DNA of 64,000 nt. It comes from an uncultured Gammaproteobacteria bacterium (GTDB lineage Bacteria > Pseudomonadota > Gammaproteobacteria > HK1). A model generated the notes under the pieces. The model made no database searches. It worked only from the letters and a program-made list of their open reading frames with translations, and was not told where the DNA came from. Below are positions 9,441-19,808 of the stretch, piece by piece. Every line of letters begins with the position of its first letter. Positions within the stretch are counted from its first letter, which is position 1. A program made the position numbers and the translations under genes. The stretch spans positions 3,649,001 to 3,713,000 of the forward strand of contig OY282353.1 of assembly GCA_958295465.1 (NCBI GenBank), given 5' to 3'.

Positions 9441-11087
9441 ATGAACACGCTCCCGGTCACCGCCCCGGTGTCGAACCTCGGGCAAGCGCTGCCCCACGAC
9501 ATCGGCTCGCTGCACACGCTGGTGCGTCGCTACGAATCCGCACTCACCGAGCGCGACGCGGCCATCGCACAGCGCGATGCGAGGATCGAGCACCTGGAAG
9601 CGCAGGTGCGCCTGCTGCTGGCCCGGCGCTTCGCACCGTCCTCGGAGAAGCTCCCCGACGGGCAGCTCGGGTTGTTCAACGAGGCCGAGGCCAGCGCGGC
9701 GCAGGAGCCCGAGAGCGCCCCGGGCACCGAGGTCGCCGCCCATCGGCGCGCCACACCGAAGCGCGCCCCGTTGCCTGACGCCCTACCGCGTATCGACATC
9801 GAGCATCCGTTGGCGCACGACGAGCGGACCTGCCCGCATCACGGGGTCGAGCTGGAACGCTTCGGCGAGGTGGTCAGCGAGCAGCTCGACATCATCCCCG
9901 CCCAGGTGCGGGTGCTGCGCCATGTCCGTGGCAAGTATCGCTGCCCGCACTGCGAGGGGCATCTGCGCACCGCCCCGATGCCCGCACAGCCGCTGCCCAG
10001 GAGCCTCGCCAGCCCCGGGTTGCTCGCCCACGTGGCCACCGCGAAGTACGCCGATGCGCTGCCGCTGTATCGCCAGCACCAGCAACTGAAGCGTCTCGGG
10101 GTCGACCTCTCGCGCACCACGCTGGCGACGTGGATGGTGCGCGCCGGCGCACTCGTGGTCCCTCTCATCAACCTGCTGCGCGATGAATTGCTCGACCGCC
10201 CCTACCTGCTGATGGACGAGACCACCGTGCAGGTGCTCAAAGAACCCGGCAAGGGCGCGCAATCGAAGTCCCAACTCTGGGCGCAGATGAGCGCCGGCCC
10301 CGAACCGCCCATCGTGCTGTTCGACTACGACCCCACCCGCGCCGGCGACGTCCCCAAACGCTTGCTTGCAGGGTTCACCGGCGCGCTGCACACCGACGGC
10401 TACAGCGGCTATGCCCCGGCGGTGCGCGAGCAGGGGCTGGTGCACCTGGCGTGCTGGGCCCATGCCCGGCGCGGGTTCACCGACACCCTCAAAAGCCTCG
10501 GCCTGAATCCGAACAAGCTGCCTCCGGCCCCACCCGCGAAGGCGCGCCGTGCCCTGAGCGTGCTGCACCGCATCCGCACCCTCTACGCCATCGAGCGCCG
10601 CATCCGCGACACCCCTCCCGACCAGCGCCACCGCGCCCGGCAGGCCGAGAGCGTCCCGGTGCTCAACGCCCTGCGCGCCTGGCTCGACGACACCCTGCCC
10701 AAGGTGCTGCCCTCCGGCCCCCTGGGCAAGGCCATGCGCTACCTCGACAACCAGTGGAACGCGCTGGTGCGCTTCTGTGACGACGGCCGCTACGGCATCG
10801 ACACCAACCCCGTCGAGAACGCCATCCGCCCGTTCTGCCTCGGAAGACGCAACTGGCTCTTCGCCGATACCGTGCCCGGCGCCAACGCCAGCGCCCGGCT
10901 CTACTCGCTGATCGAAACCGCCAAGGCCAACGCACTCGAACCCTACGCCTACCTGCGCCACGTGTTCACCGAACTGCCCAAGGCGCAATCACTCGCCGAG
11001 GTCGAAGCCCTGCTGCCCACCCGGCTCGACTCCGATACCCTCACTCGACACCCGCTCCAAGGCCCCCTTATCAATCCGCGTCAATAG
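9441..11087 (+). CDS. tnpC: IS66 transposase TnpC (DDE type)
   Basis: 548 residues from ATG 9441; an in-frame GTG at 9414 would add nine residues. The order is canonical: N-terminal coiled coil and leucine-rich segment (ERDAAIAQRDARIEHLEAQV), a zinc-binding domain (CPHHGVE then CPHCEG), and the RNase H-like DDE core. Likely catalytic residues are D in YLLMDETTV, D in LHTDGYSGY and E in NPVENAIRPF. The C-terminal FTELPKAQSLAEVEALLP is also typical. It appears full length and intact. Confidence 0.9.
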   Translation: MNTLPVTAPVSNLGQALPHDIGSLHTLVRRYESALTERDAAIAQRDARIEHLEAQVRLLLARRFAPSSEKLPDGQLGLFNEAEASAAQEPESAPGTEVAAHRRATPKRAPLPDALPRIDIEHPLAHDERTCPHHGVELERFGEVVSEQLDIIPAQVRVLRHVRGKYRCPHCEGHLRTAPMPAQPLPRSLASPGLLAHVATAKYADALPLYRQHQQLKRLGVDLSRTTLATWMVRAGALVVPLINLLRDELLDRPYLLMDETTVQVLKEPGKGAQSKSQLWAQMSAGPEPPIVLFDYDPTRAGDVPKRLLAGFTGALHTDGYSGYAPAVREQGLVHLACWAHARRGFTDTLKSLGLNPNKLPPAPPAKARRALSVLHRIRTLYAIERRIRDTPPDQRHRARQAESVPVLNALRAWLDDTLPKVLPSGPLGKAMRYLDNQWNALVRFCDDGRYGIDTNPVENAIRPFCLGRRNWLFADTVPGANASARLYSLIETAKANALEPYAYLRHVFTELPKAQSLAEVEALLPTRLDSDTLTRHPLQGPLINPRQ

Positions 11088-11108
11088 CGCCGTTCCCGGG
11101 GCGCTTAC

Positions 11109-11669
11109 CGCGGTCTGGTGTGCGCCTCCGGAGTGACCGCGCTCTCCCCGTTTGCGGTGGGCTACGAAGACCCGAGGCCCACCTTCGGCGAGGCGGCGGT
11201 CGCACCGCAGCGCTACGTGCAGGACCTGGAGATTGACCCCCTCGTCCTGCCGGCGGCCACCGGCGGCGACGGGCCGCTCGCCTATGCGCTCGCGCCGGCC
11301 TTGCCCGAGGGGCTCGGGTACACCGCCCCGGCCGATGCGAGGAGCAGCGGCACCCTCGCCGGCACCCCCACCGTGCCCGCGCAAGCCGCCGCCTGGACCC
11401 TGACCGCCACCGGCGCATCCGCGTCGAACGGCGCATTCCCGGCCGCGCGGCTGGACACCGAGATGGGCTATGGCCTGGCGGCGTTCGCCGGGGTGCTGAC
11501 CCCCTACGGCGGCCTTGGACTGTCCGAGGGCGGCGCGCGCGGCTACCGGCTGGGGGCGCGCTTCCTGCACGGCCCGGCGTTCGAGCTGGATCTCGAAGGC
11601 GAGCGCCGGGAGAGCCGCACCGAGCGCGCCGGGCACGGCCTGATGCTGCGCGGGCGGGTGCGCTGGTAG
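11109..11669 (+). pseudogene. Autotransporter duplicate, 3' segment with internal deletion
   Basis: Resumes after the IS66 target duplication and matches the intact gene from VCASG through one Ig-like repeat. It then jumps at a short shared CCACCGGCGCATCC to the final ~75 residues of the beta-barrel. About 1.3 kb (equivalent to nt 3515-4760 of the intact gene) and three Ig-like repeats are absent. It ends in the same RGRVRW terminus. Without a passenger start and with most barrel strands lost it cannot be functional. Confidence 0.85.
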
Positions 11670-11686
11670 GCGGCGCGCCCTGGGGA

Positions 11687-11706
11687 GGCGGGCAAGGCCG
11701 CCCGCC
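11687..11706 (+). terminator. Hairpin after the broken autotransporter
   Basis: GGCGGGC (11687-11693), 6-nt loop, GCCCGCC (11700-11706), 17 bp beyond the stop codon. There is no U-tract, so termination is uncertain. Confidence 0.3.
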
Positions 11707-12149
11707 GTTCGGCGTCACCTGGATGCGCTCCCTCAACCTGGGCACGGCGGGCGATCGGCACGGCGCGGAGCGAGGGTTTTCCTGCCCTGCAGGACACACG
11801 AACTCCGTCATATGGGGGGCTGTCCACGGAGCGAAGCGGAGTGGCGCGCACGTCATTCAACCCCACAGGGGTGCGGTCCAACTCATGAAGCACTCCTGAA
11901 ATCCACTGCCCGCGGCTTCACCGACGGCGCCCGGAAACCGGCGCTGGAACGCGACGTGAAGCTTGTCGACCGCGACCGGCTCGGTCTCTGGCCGAACCAT
12001 GTGCTCGGTTGAGGTATCTCCCCGGTAGCCGCAGGTGCGGCGCAAGTCACCGTGGACAGGGTTACGTACCGCTCGGGGACGGCCGGGCGATGGACGGGGA
12101 TCAGGTCGACCGCTACCCTCTTGCAGCCTTCCCGTGGACGATCGATCCG
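11707..12149. other. Intergenic, no gene recognised
   Basis: About 440 bp between the broken autotransporter and the TA pair. Several short frames are open on both strands, but none has a domain, codon pattern or ribosome binding site that I trust. Confidence 0.4.
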
Positions 12150-12440
12150 ATGAACTATCCTGTCGTCATCCGAGCGGAATCCGCACATCGATACGTGGCC
12201 CAACCCTTGGGCATCCCGGAAGCCAGGGTCGTGGCGGCCAGCCAGGAGGAAGCCGTTGCCCAGGTCACGGAGACCCTTGGGGACTGGCTTGCTGCCGCCA
12301 AGGTGATCCATGTGGCTGTCCCGGGCGAGGAGCCTGACAACCCCTGGCTCCGGACGTTCGGGCGTTCGGCTGCCGATCCGGACTTCCCCGAGTTCCTTGA
12401 AGAGCTTCGACGCCAGCGTGCTGACGATTCACCTGCATGA
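12150..12440 (+). CDS. HicB-like antitoxin of a PIN-toxin pair
   Basis: 96 residues from ATG 12150 (MNYPVVIRAESAHRYVAQPL). The N-terminus resembles the HicB fold (Y-x-V-V-I, then a segment with SQEEAVAQVTETLGDWL). The C-terminal tail is acidic and likely wraps the toxin (EFLEELRRQRADD). No ribbon-helix-helix or other DNA-binding domain is obvious, so autoregulation is unclear. Its stop overlaps the toxin start in an ATGA, the typical antitoxin-first, coupled layout. The family name is an inference from position and the short N-terminal motif. Confidence 0.65.
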   Translation: MNYPVVIRAESAHRYVAQPLGIPEARVVAASQEEAVAQVTETLGDWLAAAKVIHVAVPGEEPDNPWLRTFGRSAADPDFPEFLEELRRQRADDSPA

Positions 12441-12856
12441 TCCGTGTGCTCCTCGATACGGACCACGTGAGCTTGCATGAACGAGGGCATGGTCCGCTAC
12501 GCACCCGCTTGGCCTCCTTTGCCGCTGGGGAGGTAGCGGTGAGTGCCGTGACAGTGGAAGAAATGTTCCGTGGGCGCCTGGCCATGCTTGCTCGTCGTTC
12601 AGAAGGCGAGCGCCGCGTTCATGCTTATGAGAAATTGCTGGAAACAATGCGTTTCTTTGCCACCATTCCCGTCGTGCCGTTCGACATGGCATGTGAACGG
12701 CAATTTCAGGCTCTACGCGCGATGCGGCTGTGGGCGGGCAGTCGTGATCTCCGCATCGCTGCTACCGCACTGGTGCACGATGTCACTTTGGCCACACGAA
12801 GCACACAGGATTCCGATCAGGTGCCGGGGTTGTTGCTGGACGCTTGGTCCCGGTAA
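12437..12856 (+). CDS. vapC: PIN-domain ribonuclease toxin (VapC family)
   Basis: 139 residues, full length for VapC. The PIN acidic quartet is visible: Asp7 (LLDTDH), Glu41/42 (TVEEMFRGR), Asp103 (GSRDLRIAA) and Asp125/127 (TQDSDQVPGL). VapC toxins cleave tRNA or rRNA with Mg2+ and are held inactive by the cognate antitoxin. Here that is the 4-bp-overlapping upstream gene, which does not look like a classical AbrB or RHH VapB. It converges with the acyltransferase-hydrolase gene 75 bp downstream. Confidence 0.85.
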   Translation: MIRVLLDTDHVSLHERGHGPLRTRLASFAAGEVAVSAVTVEEMFRGRLAMLARRSEGERRVHAYEKLLETMRFFATIPVVPFDMACERQFQALRAMRLWAGSRDLRIAATALVHDVTLATRSTQDSDQVPGLLLDAWSR

Positions 12857-12931
12857 CCAGGACGGGTGCCGATATCTCCGGTTTTCCTCCTTGGCAGCGT
12901 TTCCCGCAACTACTCATTTCAGAAACCGTCA

Positions 12932-15214
12932 CTACGTCACGTCATCCCGCGCCCGATGCTCCAGCACCCGCCGCACGATGCACTCCTGCGTGCCGCCGAG
13001 GTCCTCGTTCACGATCCCGTGGCGGGCAGCCTTGATCATTCGAACCACCGGTTCGGTGCCTTCGAGCCTCTCGGCGATGCGGTACACACTCTCGGGGACC
13101 ACCACCGGGTCCCGGTTCGCCTGCATCAGATCGACCGGGCATTGGACCGCGGACAACCGCTGCTCCAGCTCGGCGACCATACGGGTCAGCTCGAACAGCC
13201 CGTGCACCGGCATGTGGTGGTAGTTGATGTGCGGGTGCTCGGACTTGTTCGCCCGGAAGGGCATCACCCCCTCGAACGACGATACCCACTGCACCAGACG
13301 GTTGGCGCGATGCACCAGGGGAACGAACTTCATGTTCGGGTTCCGGAAGTACAGCGGCACGTTGACCGCGATCACCCCCGCGAGCTTCCCGGGATGCTCG
13401 GCGGCAAGCAGTAGCGCGAGTGCGCCGCCGCTGGAGAACCCGACCACGCAGACCCGCTGCGCCAGCGCGGACATGATCGCGTACCCGCGCCGTACCGAGT
13501 CCAGCCAGTCTTCACAGCTACGCTCGCGCAGATCCCAGGGCGAGGTCCCGTGCCCTTTGAGGCGCACGCCGACCACGGGGAGGTCATGCGCGCCGAGCCG
13601 CCGGCCGAGCCCGTACATCTCCACCGGCGAGGCGAGGAAGCCATGCACCGCCACGACCCCGAGCGGGGCCGGCAGGTCCGCGGGCAGGAACAGGAAGGGT
13701 TCGCCCGGTTCGGTGGCGGTCTCCTTCGCATTCAGCTCGGAATGGCGCTCGCGGGAGAACGCCTCACGATCCCAGGCCCATTCGAGGCGTTCGTCGTCGA
13801 AGCGCAGCTTCGCGATCTCTCCGTCGTCGGGCCGTGTACTGTCGGCGTGGGCGCGCCGTATCGCATCGCGCACGCCGAGGATCGGCGCTACTTCGTTGGC
13901 GTAGACCAGCACCGGGTTCTCGAGTCGCACCTCGTCGAACCCGGATTCCTCGCGCAGCTTCGGAAGGAAGTGGTAACTTCCGTTCGACCGCTCCACCAGG
14001 GCGCTGTTGCGCGTCGTTCTCAGGAAGCGCGCGAGGCCCCGCGAACGGCCCTCAGGCAGGCCGCCGTACGACTCGGGGTTGCGCAGGCTGCGGTGCAGGC
14101 GCACGCCGCTTTCGTGCTGCGCGTGCTTCACCGCCAGATAGAGAAGCCGGTGGAAGTACGCGCACGGGATTTCGCGCTCGCCGGCCTCGATCCGCTCGAA
14201 GATCAGGCGGGATGCGAGGTGGCTCAGGTTTACGGTCACGCCCTCGTACATCCGTCGCATGCACTCGTCGCGGGCTTGCCGTGCGTATCCACGCATGAGC
14301 CGTCCCAGCACGTGGCTCGTCCAGTGCCGGCCGGGCGCATCGAGCGCGAAGCAGTCGTCGATGGCGGTGATCTCCGGCAGCACGCGTTCGCCCAGGTGCC
14401 GTTCCATCCAGCCCCGGAAGTACTCCATGCGCAACGGCATTCCGAAGCGGATGTCCATGTCGGTGTGCTTGAGCAGGAGATTGCCCTCGATCAGCAGCTC
14501 CTCGGAAAGCCGCCGGGTCAGCCGCCCGCGCGCGAGCATGTCCGCGCCCCTGCGCAGCAGGTTGTCCCCGATGCGCACCGGCCAGAAGGTGATGTTCGCG
14601 GGCACGATGCAGGTGGGCTTGCGCGCCGCGGCGAGCAGCGATCCGGTGTCCGGCATCCCGAACCCCTCGGCCCAGGCTTCGAGCTGCCGCGAGCGTCCGG
14701 CATCGGCCGCGGTGCATACCGCGTGCTTGAACGTATCGAGGGCGAGCCCGAGCACCGCCGCACCGGTGTGGTGCCGGCGCCACTCCCGAGCCTTGCGCGA
14801 GTACACGCTGAAGTCGCCGTCCTCGCCGAGCACCCGCCGGTCCTTCACCATGCCGCCCTCGGGGAAGATCACCACCTTGCGCCCGCGCAGGATCTCCCCC
14901 GCGAGGAAGGGCAGCAGGCGCGGGTGCCGGTTGGAGACGGCGCCCACCTCGGCGAGGTAGTTGGAGAAGGGGTCGTCCTCGACGAAGAAGTCGGCTCCGG
15001 CCACCGAGCGGCAGTACGCGCCGGTCTCGACGTAGATGAAGTACTGGGGGATGAAGGTCTCGAATCGCGCGAAGTGGTTGAAGAGGAAGATGTCGCCCTC
15101 GGCGAGCTTGTCGCCGACCTCGTGCAGCTTCAGGTTGATCCTGAAGAGGCGGCGCAGCATCGAGAACAGCCGGACCGACCATCGGTACGTCGCGGGGTTG
15201 ATCTCGAAGTCCAT
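12932..15214 (-). CDS. PlsC-type acyltransferase fused to alpha/beta hydrolase
   Basis: About 760 residues. The N-terminal half is a 1-acyl-glycerol-3-phosphate acyltransferase-like domain with an NHFARFET box (in place of canonical NH-x4-D) and FPEGG further on. The C-terminal third is an alpha/beta hydrolase with VHGFLASP (oxyanion region), nucleophile elbow GFSSGG, a likely acid in QANRDPVV and a likely His in AARHGIV. A lipid acyl-transfer/ester-hydrolysis role at the membrane is inferred. The chosen start (MDFEINPATYRW) opens the recognisable domain; the frame stays open to 15349, with an alternative ATG at 15280. The Glu replacing the catalytic Asp of the acyltransferase box should be checked. 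Confidence 0.7.
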   Translation of the reverse strand: MDFEINPATYRWSVRLFSMLRRLFRINLKLHEVGDKLAEGDIFLFNHFARFETFIPQYFIYVETGAYCRSVAGADFFVEDDPFSNYLAEVGAVSNRHPRLLPFLAGEILRGRKVVIFPEGGMVKDRRVLGEDGDFSVYSRKAREWRRHHTGAAVLGLALDTFKHAVCTAADAGRSRQLEAWAEGFGMPDTGSLLAAARKPTCIVPANITFWPVRIGDNLLRRGADMLARGRLTRRLSEELLIEGNLLLKHTDMDIRFGMPLRMEYFRGWMERHLGERVLPEITAIDDCFALDAPGRHWTSHVLGRLMRGYARQARDECMRRMYEGVTVNLSHLASRLIFERIEAGEREIPCAYFHRLLYLAVKHAQHESGVRLHRSLRNPESYGGLPEGRSRGLARFLRTTRNSALVERSNGSYHFLPKLREESGFDEVRLENPVLVYANEVAPILGVRDAIRRAHADSTRPDDGEIAKLRFDDERLEWAWDREAFSRERHSELNAKETATEPGEPFLFLPADLPAPLGVVAVHGFLASPVEMYGLGRRLGAHDLPVVGVRLKGHGTSPWDLRERSCEDWLDSVRRGYAIMSALAQRVCVVGFSSGGALALLLAAEHPGKLAGVIAVNVPLYFRNPNMKFVPLVHRANRLVQWVSSFEGVMPFRANKSEHPHINYHHMPVHGLFELTRMVAELEQRLSAVQCPVDLMQANRDPVVVPESVYRIAERLEGTEPVVRMIKAARHGIVNEDLGGTQECIVRRVLEHRARDDVT

Positions 15215-15362
15215 CACCGTTCGAACTCGCGCGCGATCAACGGGCAGGATGATGATAAGCGATCGAGGTTGCGACTTCATGCGCAGGCCTTGGCGGGGCC
15301 GCGGGTGTTCAGGCACCGGCGAGAGACCTCGGCTCCCGGTCCTTGCCATCGACGAAGCCCGA

Positions 15363-15406
15363 CTGAACCGCCCTGGGAATCCCGGAGGATGACTTGCTCG
15401 GCTCAG
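15363..15406. mobile_element. IS3-family terminal inverted-repeat relic
   Basis: TGAACCGCCCTGGGAATCCC and the following ~24 bp match, at about three quarters of positions, the segment at 33318-33361, which adjoins an IS3-type transposase remnant. No transposase coding sequence accompanies this copy. Confidence 0.35.
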
Positions 15407-15521
15407 GCCACCCGAGCACCGCAGCCGCGCGCGAGCACGCGCCCGTGACCCAGGTGAATGCGAGCGACCCTGCCGTCCGCCGGTCGCAACCCTCCCGAGC
15501 GCCGACGGGATGAATTCACCG

Positions 15522-16555
<1,034 letters not shown>

Positions 16556-16568
<13 letters not shown>

Positions 16569-17977
16569 GTCGTTTCCACTTCTTCTATCTTCGATTTGAG
16601 AATACATTCAAATTCCGGGTATTGGTGCGGCATGTTCCCCCATAGCAACTCCGATCTGGCGAAGGACGTGAAATTCCCTTCGGCCAACAGCGGTTCGAGG
16701 GTGGGCATTCTCGCTTCGACGTAGTTGCAGGGCAGCTTTCCGCTCAGAACCCTTCGCGCAAAGACGTACCAGCTCGCTACCGATCGGATTCCGCGATGCG
16801 GCCTTCGTCCCGCGGCAAAACACCCTTCAAGCGTCGGCCTGATGAAAATCGAGAATTTCGCGAAGCCGTCCGCACAAATGCGCTCGAGGGAATCGCCTAT
16901 ATTCCGGTTGCGGAATCGGGCGACGATTTTTCCCAGGTAATCTTCCTTGTCGAAGGGCAGGTGCATGTCCAATGCTGGAAGCACTTCTTCGGTCTCGTAT
17001 CCCCAGAAATGATCGAACAGCTCGGGATCCGCAATCGCCTGGTCGAAGGTATGGTGGCCCGACAGCGCTCCAAGGTAGGCAAGGCAGGAGTGTCCGCCGT
17101 TGAGTATGCGGATCTTGGCTTCTTCGTACGGGTCCACGTTCCCGGTCAGGGTGACGCCGACCTTCTCCAGTTGCGGCCGAGGCCCGGCAAAATCGTCCTC
17201 CAGCACCCATTGGGTGAAATCCTCCGCCATCACCGTTCGTCCGCTCTGCCAGGAGAACAACTTCCGTGTCTCCTCGGTATGTTCGAGCTTGGGCTTGGGG
17301 GTGATCCGATCGACCATCGAACATGGAAAGCTGGCGTTGGTGGCAAGCCAATGGGCCAGGTCGCCGTCTCCGAGCGCGCGCACGTAGGACATCAGATTCA
17401 TCCGAAGCATCCTGCCGTTGCGGCGGATGTTGTCGCAACAAAGAACCGAAACGGAACCGGCGCCTGCATTCATCCGTCGCCTGAGGCCGATGGACAGGTA
17501 GGCATAGACGGATCTGGGATTCCGCCCTGACAGCTCCTCTGCGATCACGGGATCCCTTCTGTCCAGATTCCCTTCATCATCAAGATGGTAGCCGCTTTCC
17601 GTGACCGTGATCGTCACCATGCGCACACTGGTTTCCGCCAATATCCGCTCCGCCCGCGACGAGTCGTTCGACCAGTCCACAAAATCGACATGTGAGCGGA
17701 CAACCTGAAACCCGGTTTCCCCTGTTGACGATATCGTCTTGAGGACATAGCCTCTGGGGGCGTCCACGTCGCGGACAAAGTTCCGGGAGTCGCACGGGCG
17801 CAGGTTGATTGCAGCGATACCCCATCGCAGATCGCCGGTTTCCTGCATGTAACGGTCGACGTAGACAGCCTGGTGAGACCGGTGGAATGCGCCGAATCCC
17901 AAGTGCACGATGCCGGTATTGCAGTCGGACCGGTCATAGGTCGAGCTCTTCAACCGATACGCCGATCCTGAATTCAT
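16556..17977 (-). CDS. Mannitol dehydrogenase-family polyol dehydrogenase
   Basis: 473 residues, normal for long-chain NAD-dependent mannitol, arabinitol or fructuronate dehydrogenases. The N-terminus carries the nucleotide-binding [11 protein letters not shown]. The catalytic helix shows [16 protein letters not shown] near residue 290, matching the K-x4-N-x2-H pattern of Pseudomonas mannitol 2-dehydrogenase, and VDRITPKP precedes it. It oxidises the imported polyol to a ketose in the cytoplasm; D-mannitol, D-arabinitol and D-sorbitol are all plausible. ATG overlaps the AraC-gene stop by 4 bp. Confidence 0.85.
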
Positions 17978-18894
17978 CGGACGACTCTGCCCGATTCCGC
18001 TGGATCAGAAACCAGTTCGCGGCGGGCGATCCTCCTGTACTCGGTCGGAGTCATTCCCTTCATCTTGAGGAATTGCCGGTTGAAGTTGGCCAGATTTTGA
18101 AAGCCGACCTTGTAGCAGATCGCAGATATCTGATCGTCGGTCGCGTAGATCATGCCGCAGGCCTGACCGACACGGACGCGGTTGACGAACTCCACGAACT
18201 TGTTCCCGGTCGTCGTTTGGAAGTTCCTTGAGAAAGTGGACAGGCTCATGCCCGCCATTTGCGCGGCTTCCTCCAGAGAAATCTCTTCGACATAGTGATG
18301 GACGATGTGATCGACCACTTTGCCAATCCTTGCCTGCCTGCTGTTGCGGTTCGGTTGCGATGATTTCAACACCGACAAGGTCTTTTTTGAATCGTGCGCA
18401 TTGATGGCGTTCAAAAAGGAAAGGAAGGCGATGATCCGCTCGGCCCCGTGCGCGTCCCGGATACCGGCCATTCGGGACTGAGCCTCGGTCGGGTCGAAAC
18501 CGATGAACTCGATGCCCGATTTCGACATGTCCAGCATCGGCCATAGCTCGCTGAACTCGGGAAACGCCGCGATCAATTCCCGCAGACTCTTGTTGTTGAA
18601 TTGAACAAGCATGTCTCTGATCTCGACCGGGGGCGTTTTGATGTCGTGGGTGATCCAGTTGTGGGGAAGATTCGGGCCCGTCAGGAAAAGGCTCCCCGGC
18701 GAGAACTCTCCGATGTAATCGCCGACGAATGCCTTGCCTCGCGTCCGCACGACCAGATGGAGCTCGTACTCCTCGTGGGCATGCCAGCGGCAGAGATCGG
18801 TGGGCCATCCATGTTCGAGATAGCGGATGCTTTCGGTTGCCCGGTCGACGACTTCGATTTCGGCCTGAATGATCGGCATCGCCTGCCTCGACAT
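17974..18894 (-). CDS. AraC-family transcriptional regulator of the polyol operon
   Basis: About 306 residues from MSRQAMPIIQAEIEVV. The N-terminal cupin-like sensor (HAHEEYELHLVVRTRGKAFVG) is followed by a C-terminal double helix-turn-helix (EEISLEEAAQMAGMSLSTFSR, then ISAICYKVGFQNLANFNRQF). Upstream in-frame starts exist to 18969 (a TTG), so the exact N-terminus is uncertain. Lying inside the operon between the permease and dehydrogenase genes, it probably activates the operon in response to the polyol and so gives positive feedback. Confidence 0.85.
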   Translation of the reverse strand: MSRQAMPIIQAEIEVVDRATESIRYLEHGWPTDLCRWHAHEEYELHLVVRTRGKAFVGDYIGEFSPGSLFLTGPNLPHNWITHDIKTPPVEIRDMLVQFNNKSLRELIAAFPEFSELWPMLDMSKSGIEFIGFDPTEAQSRMAGIRDAHGAERIIAFLSFLNAINAHDSKKTLSVLKSSQPNRNSRQARIGKVVDHIVHHYVEEISLEEAAQMAGMSLSTFSRNFQTTTGNKFVEFVNRVRVGQACGMIYATDDQISAICYKVGFQNLANFNRQFLKMKGMTPTEYRRIARRELVSDPAESGRVVR

Positions 18895-18973
18895 GTCACA
18901 GCCGTCGCCGCCGATGGTCGATGCGTTCATGCGGCCGGAGCAGTCACCGGCTGCAAGGGTGCTCCACAAGATC

Positions 18974-19804
18974 TCATTTGACTGCTCCGAACGTCAGGCC
19001 CTGAACCAGTTGCTTCTGGCAGAACCAGCCAAGAACGACGATCGGAGCACATGCGGCCGTCGAAACCGCCGAAAGCTTGGACCAGAACAGGCCCTCCGGA
19101 CTGGAAAAAGACGCGACCAGGGCCGTCAGGGTTCCCGCATCGGAAGAGGTCAGGTTGATCGACCAGAATGCTTCGTTCCACAGAAGCACGATACTGAGCA
19201 GGGCCGTTGAAGCGACACCGCCCCAGCTCAGCGGTATCACGATTTCGACGATTTCATTGAAGGTCGATGTGCCGTCCATTCGACTGGCTTCAAGAATTTC
19301 TTTCGGAATTTCCCGAAAGTAGGTGAACAGGAGCCAGATCACGATGGGAAGATTGATCATTGCATAGATTACCACCAGAACAATGCGCGTATCCAGCAGG
19401 CCGAGCTTCTGGCTGATCAGGTAAATCGGCATCAGTACGCCGACGGCCGGCAGCATCTTGGTCGAAAGCATCCAAAGCAGAACATCCTTGGTGCGGCGAC
19501 CCGGAAAGAATGCCATCGCATACGCCGCGGGTACCGCTATTGCCATCGCCAACGCCGTCCCGCCAACGCTGGTGATGATCGAGTTCCAGGCGAATCCGGT
19601 GTAGTCGGTCCGCTCCTGAATCAGCGAGAAGTTCTCCAGCGTCGGATCGAAGATGATGGTCGGCGGCACCGCGATGGCTTCGAGCTCGGTCTTGAAGCTC
19701 GTCAGGGCCATCCAGAAGATGGGGAAGAACATCAGGATGCCGGCGACCCAGGCCGCCGTGATCGCGGCACGTTCGGACCAGAGAGCCCTTTGTGTATCGT
19801 TCAT
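18974..19804 (-). CDS. ABC transporter permease, MalG type
   Basis: 276 residues with six predicted membrane segments. The cytoplasmic EAA loop reads EILEASRMDGTSTFNEIVEI, where the ATPase docks. Starts MNDTQRALW four bases after the stop of the partner permease. With the 19809-20669 protein it forms the inner-membrane channel of the polyol importer. Confidence 0.9.
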   Translation of the reverse strand: MNDTQRALWSERAAITAAWVAGILMFFPIFWMALTSFKTELEAIAVPPTIIFDPTLENFSLIQERTDYTGFAWNSIITSVGGTALAMAIAVPAAYAMAFFPGRRTKDVLLWMLSTKMLPAVGVLMPIYLISQKLGLLDTRIVLVVIYAMINLPIVIWLLFTYFREIPKEILEASRMDGTSTFNEIVEIVIPLSWGGVASTALLSIVLLWNEAFWSINLTSSDAGTLTALVASFSSPEGLFWSKLSAVSTAACAPIVVLGWFCQKQLVQGLTFGAVK

Positions 19805-19808
19805 CTGC

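Larger units (their letters stand above)
8580..11108 (+). mobile_element. Complete IS66-family insertion sequence, 2529 bp
   Basis: The ends are imperfect inverted repeats starting GTAAGCGCCC on the left and, in reverse complement, on the right. The element is flanked by a perfect 8-bp target duplication CGCGGTCT (8572-8579 and 11109-11116), the size expected for IS66. Removing the element and one repeat restores the autotransporter sequence RDDAARGLVCASG. All three accessory/transposase genes are open, so it may be active or recently so. Confidence 0.93.

Noticed and set aside
11883-12311. Minus-strand 142-codon frame upstream of the TA pair
   Set aside because: No domain, overlaps the antitoxin gene antisense, and lacks a ribosome binding site.
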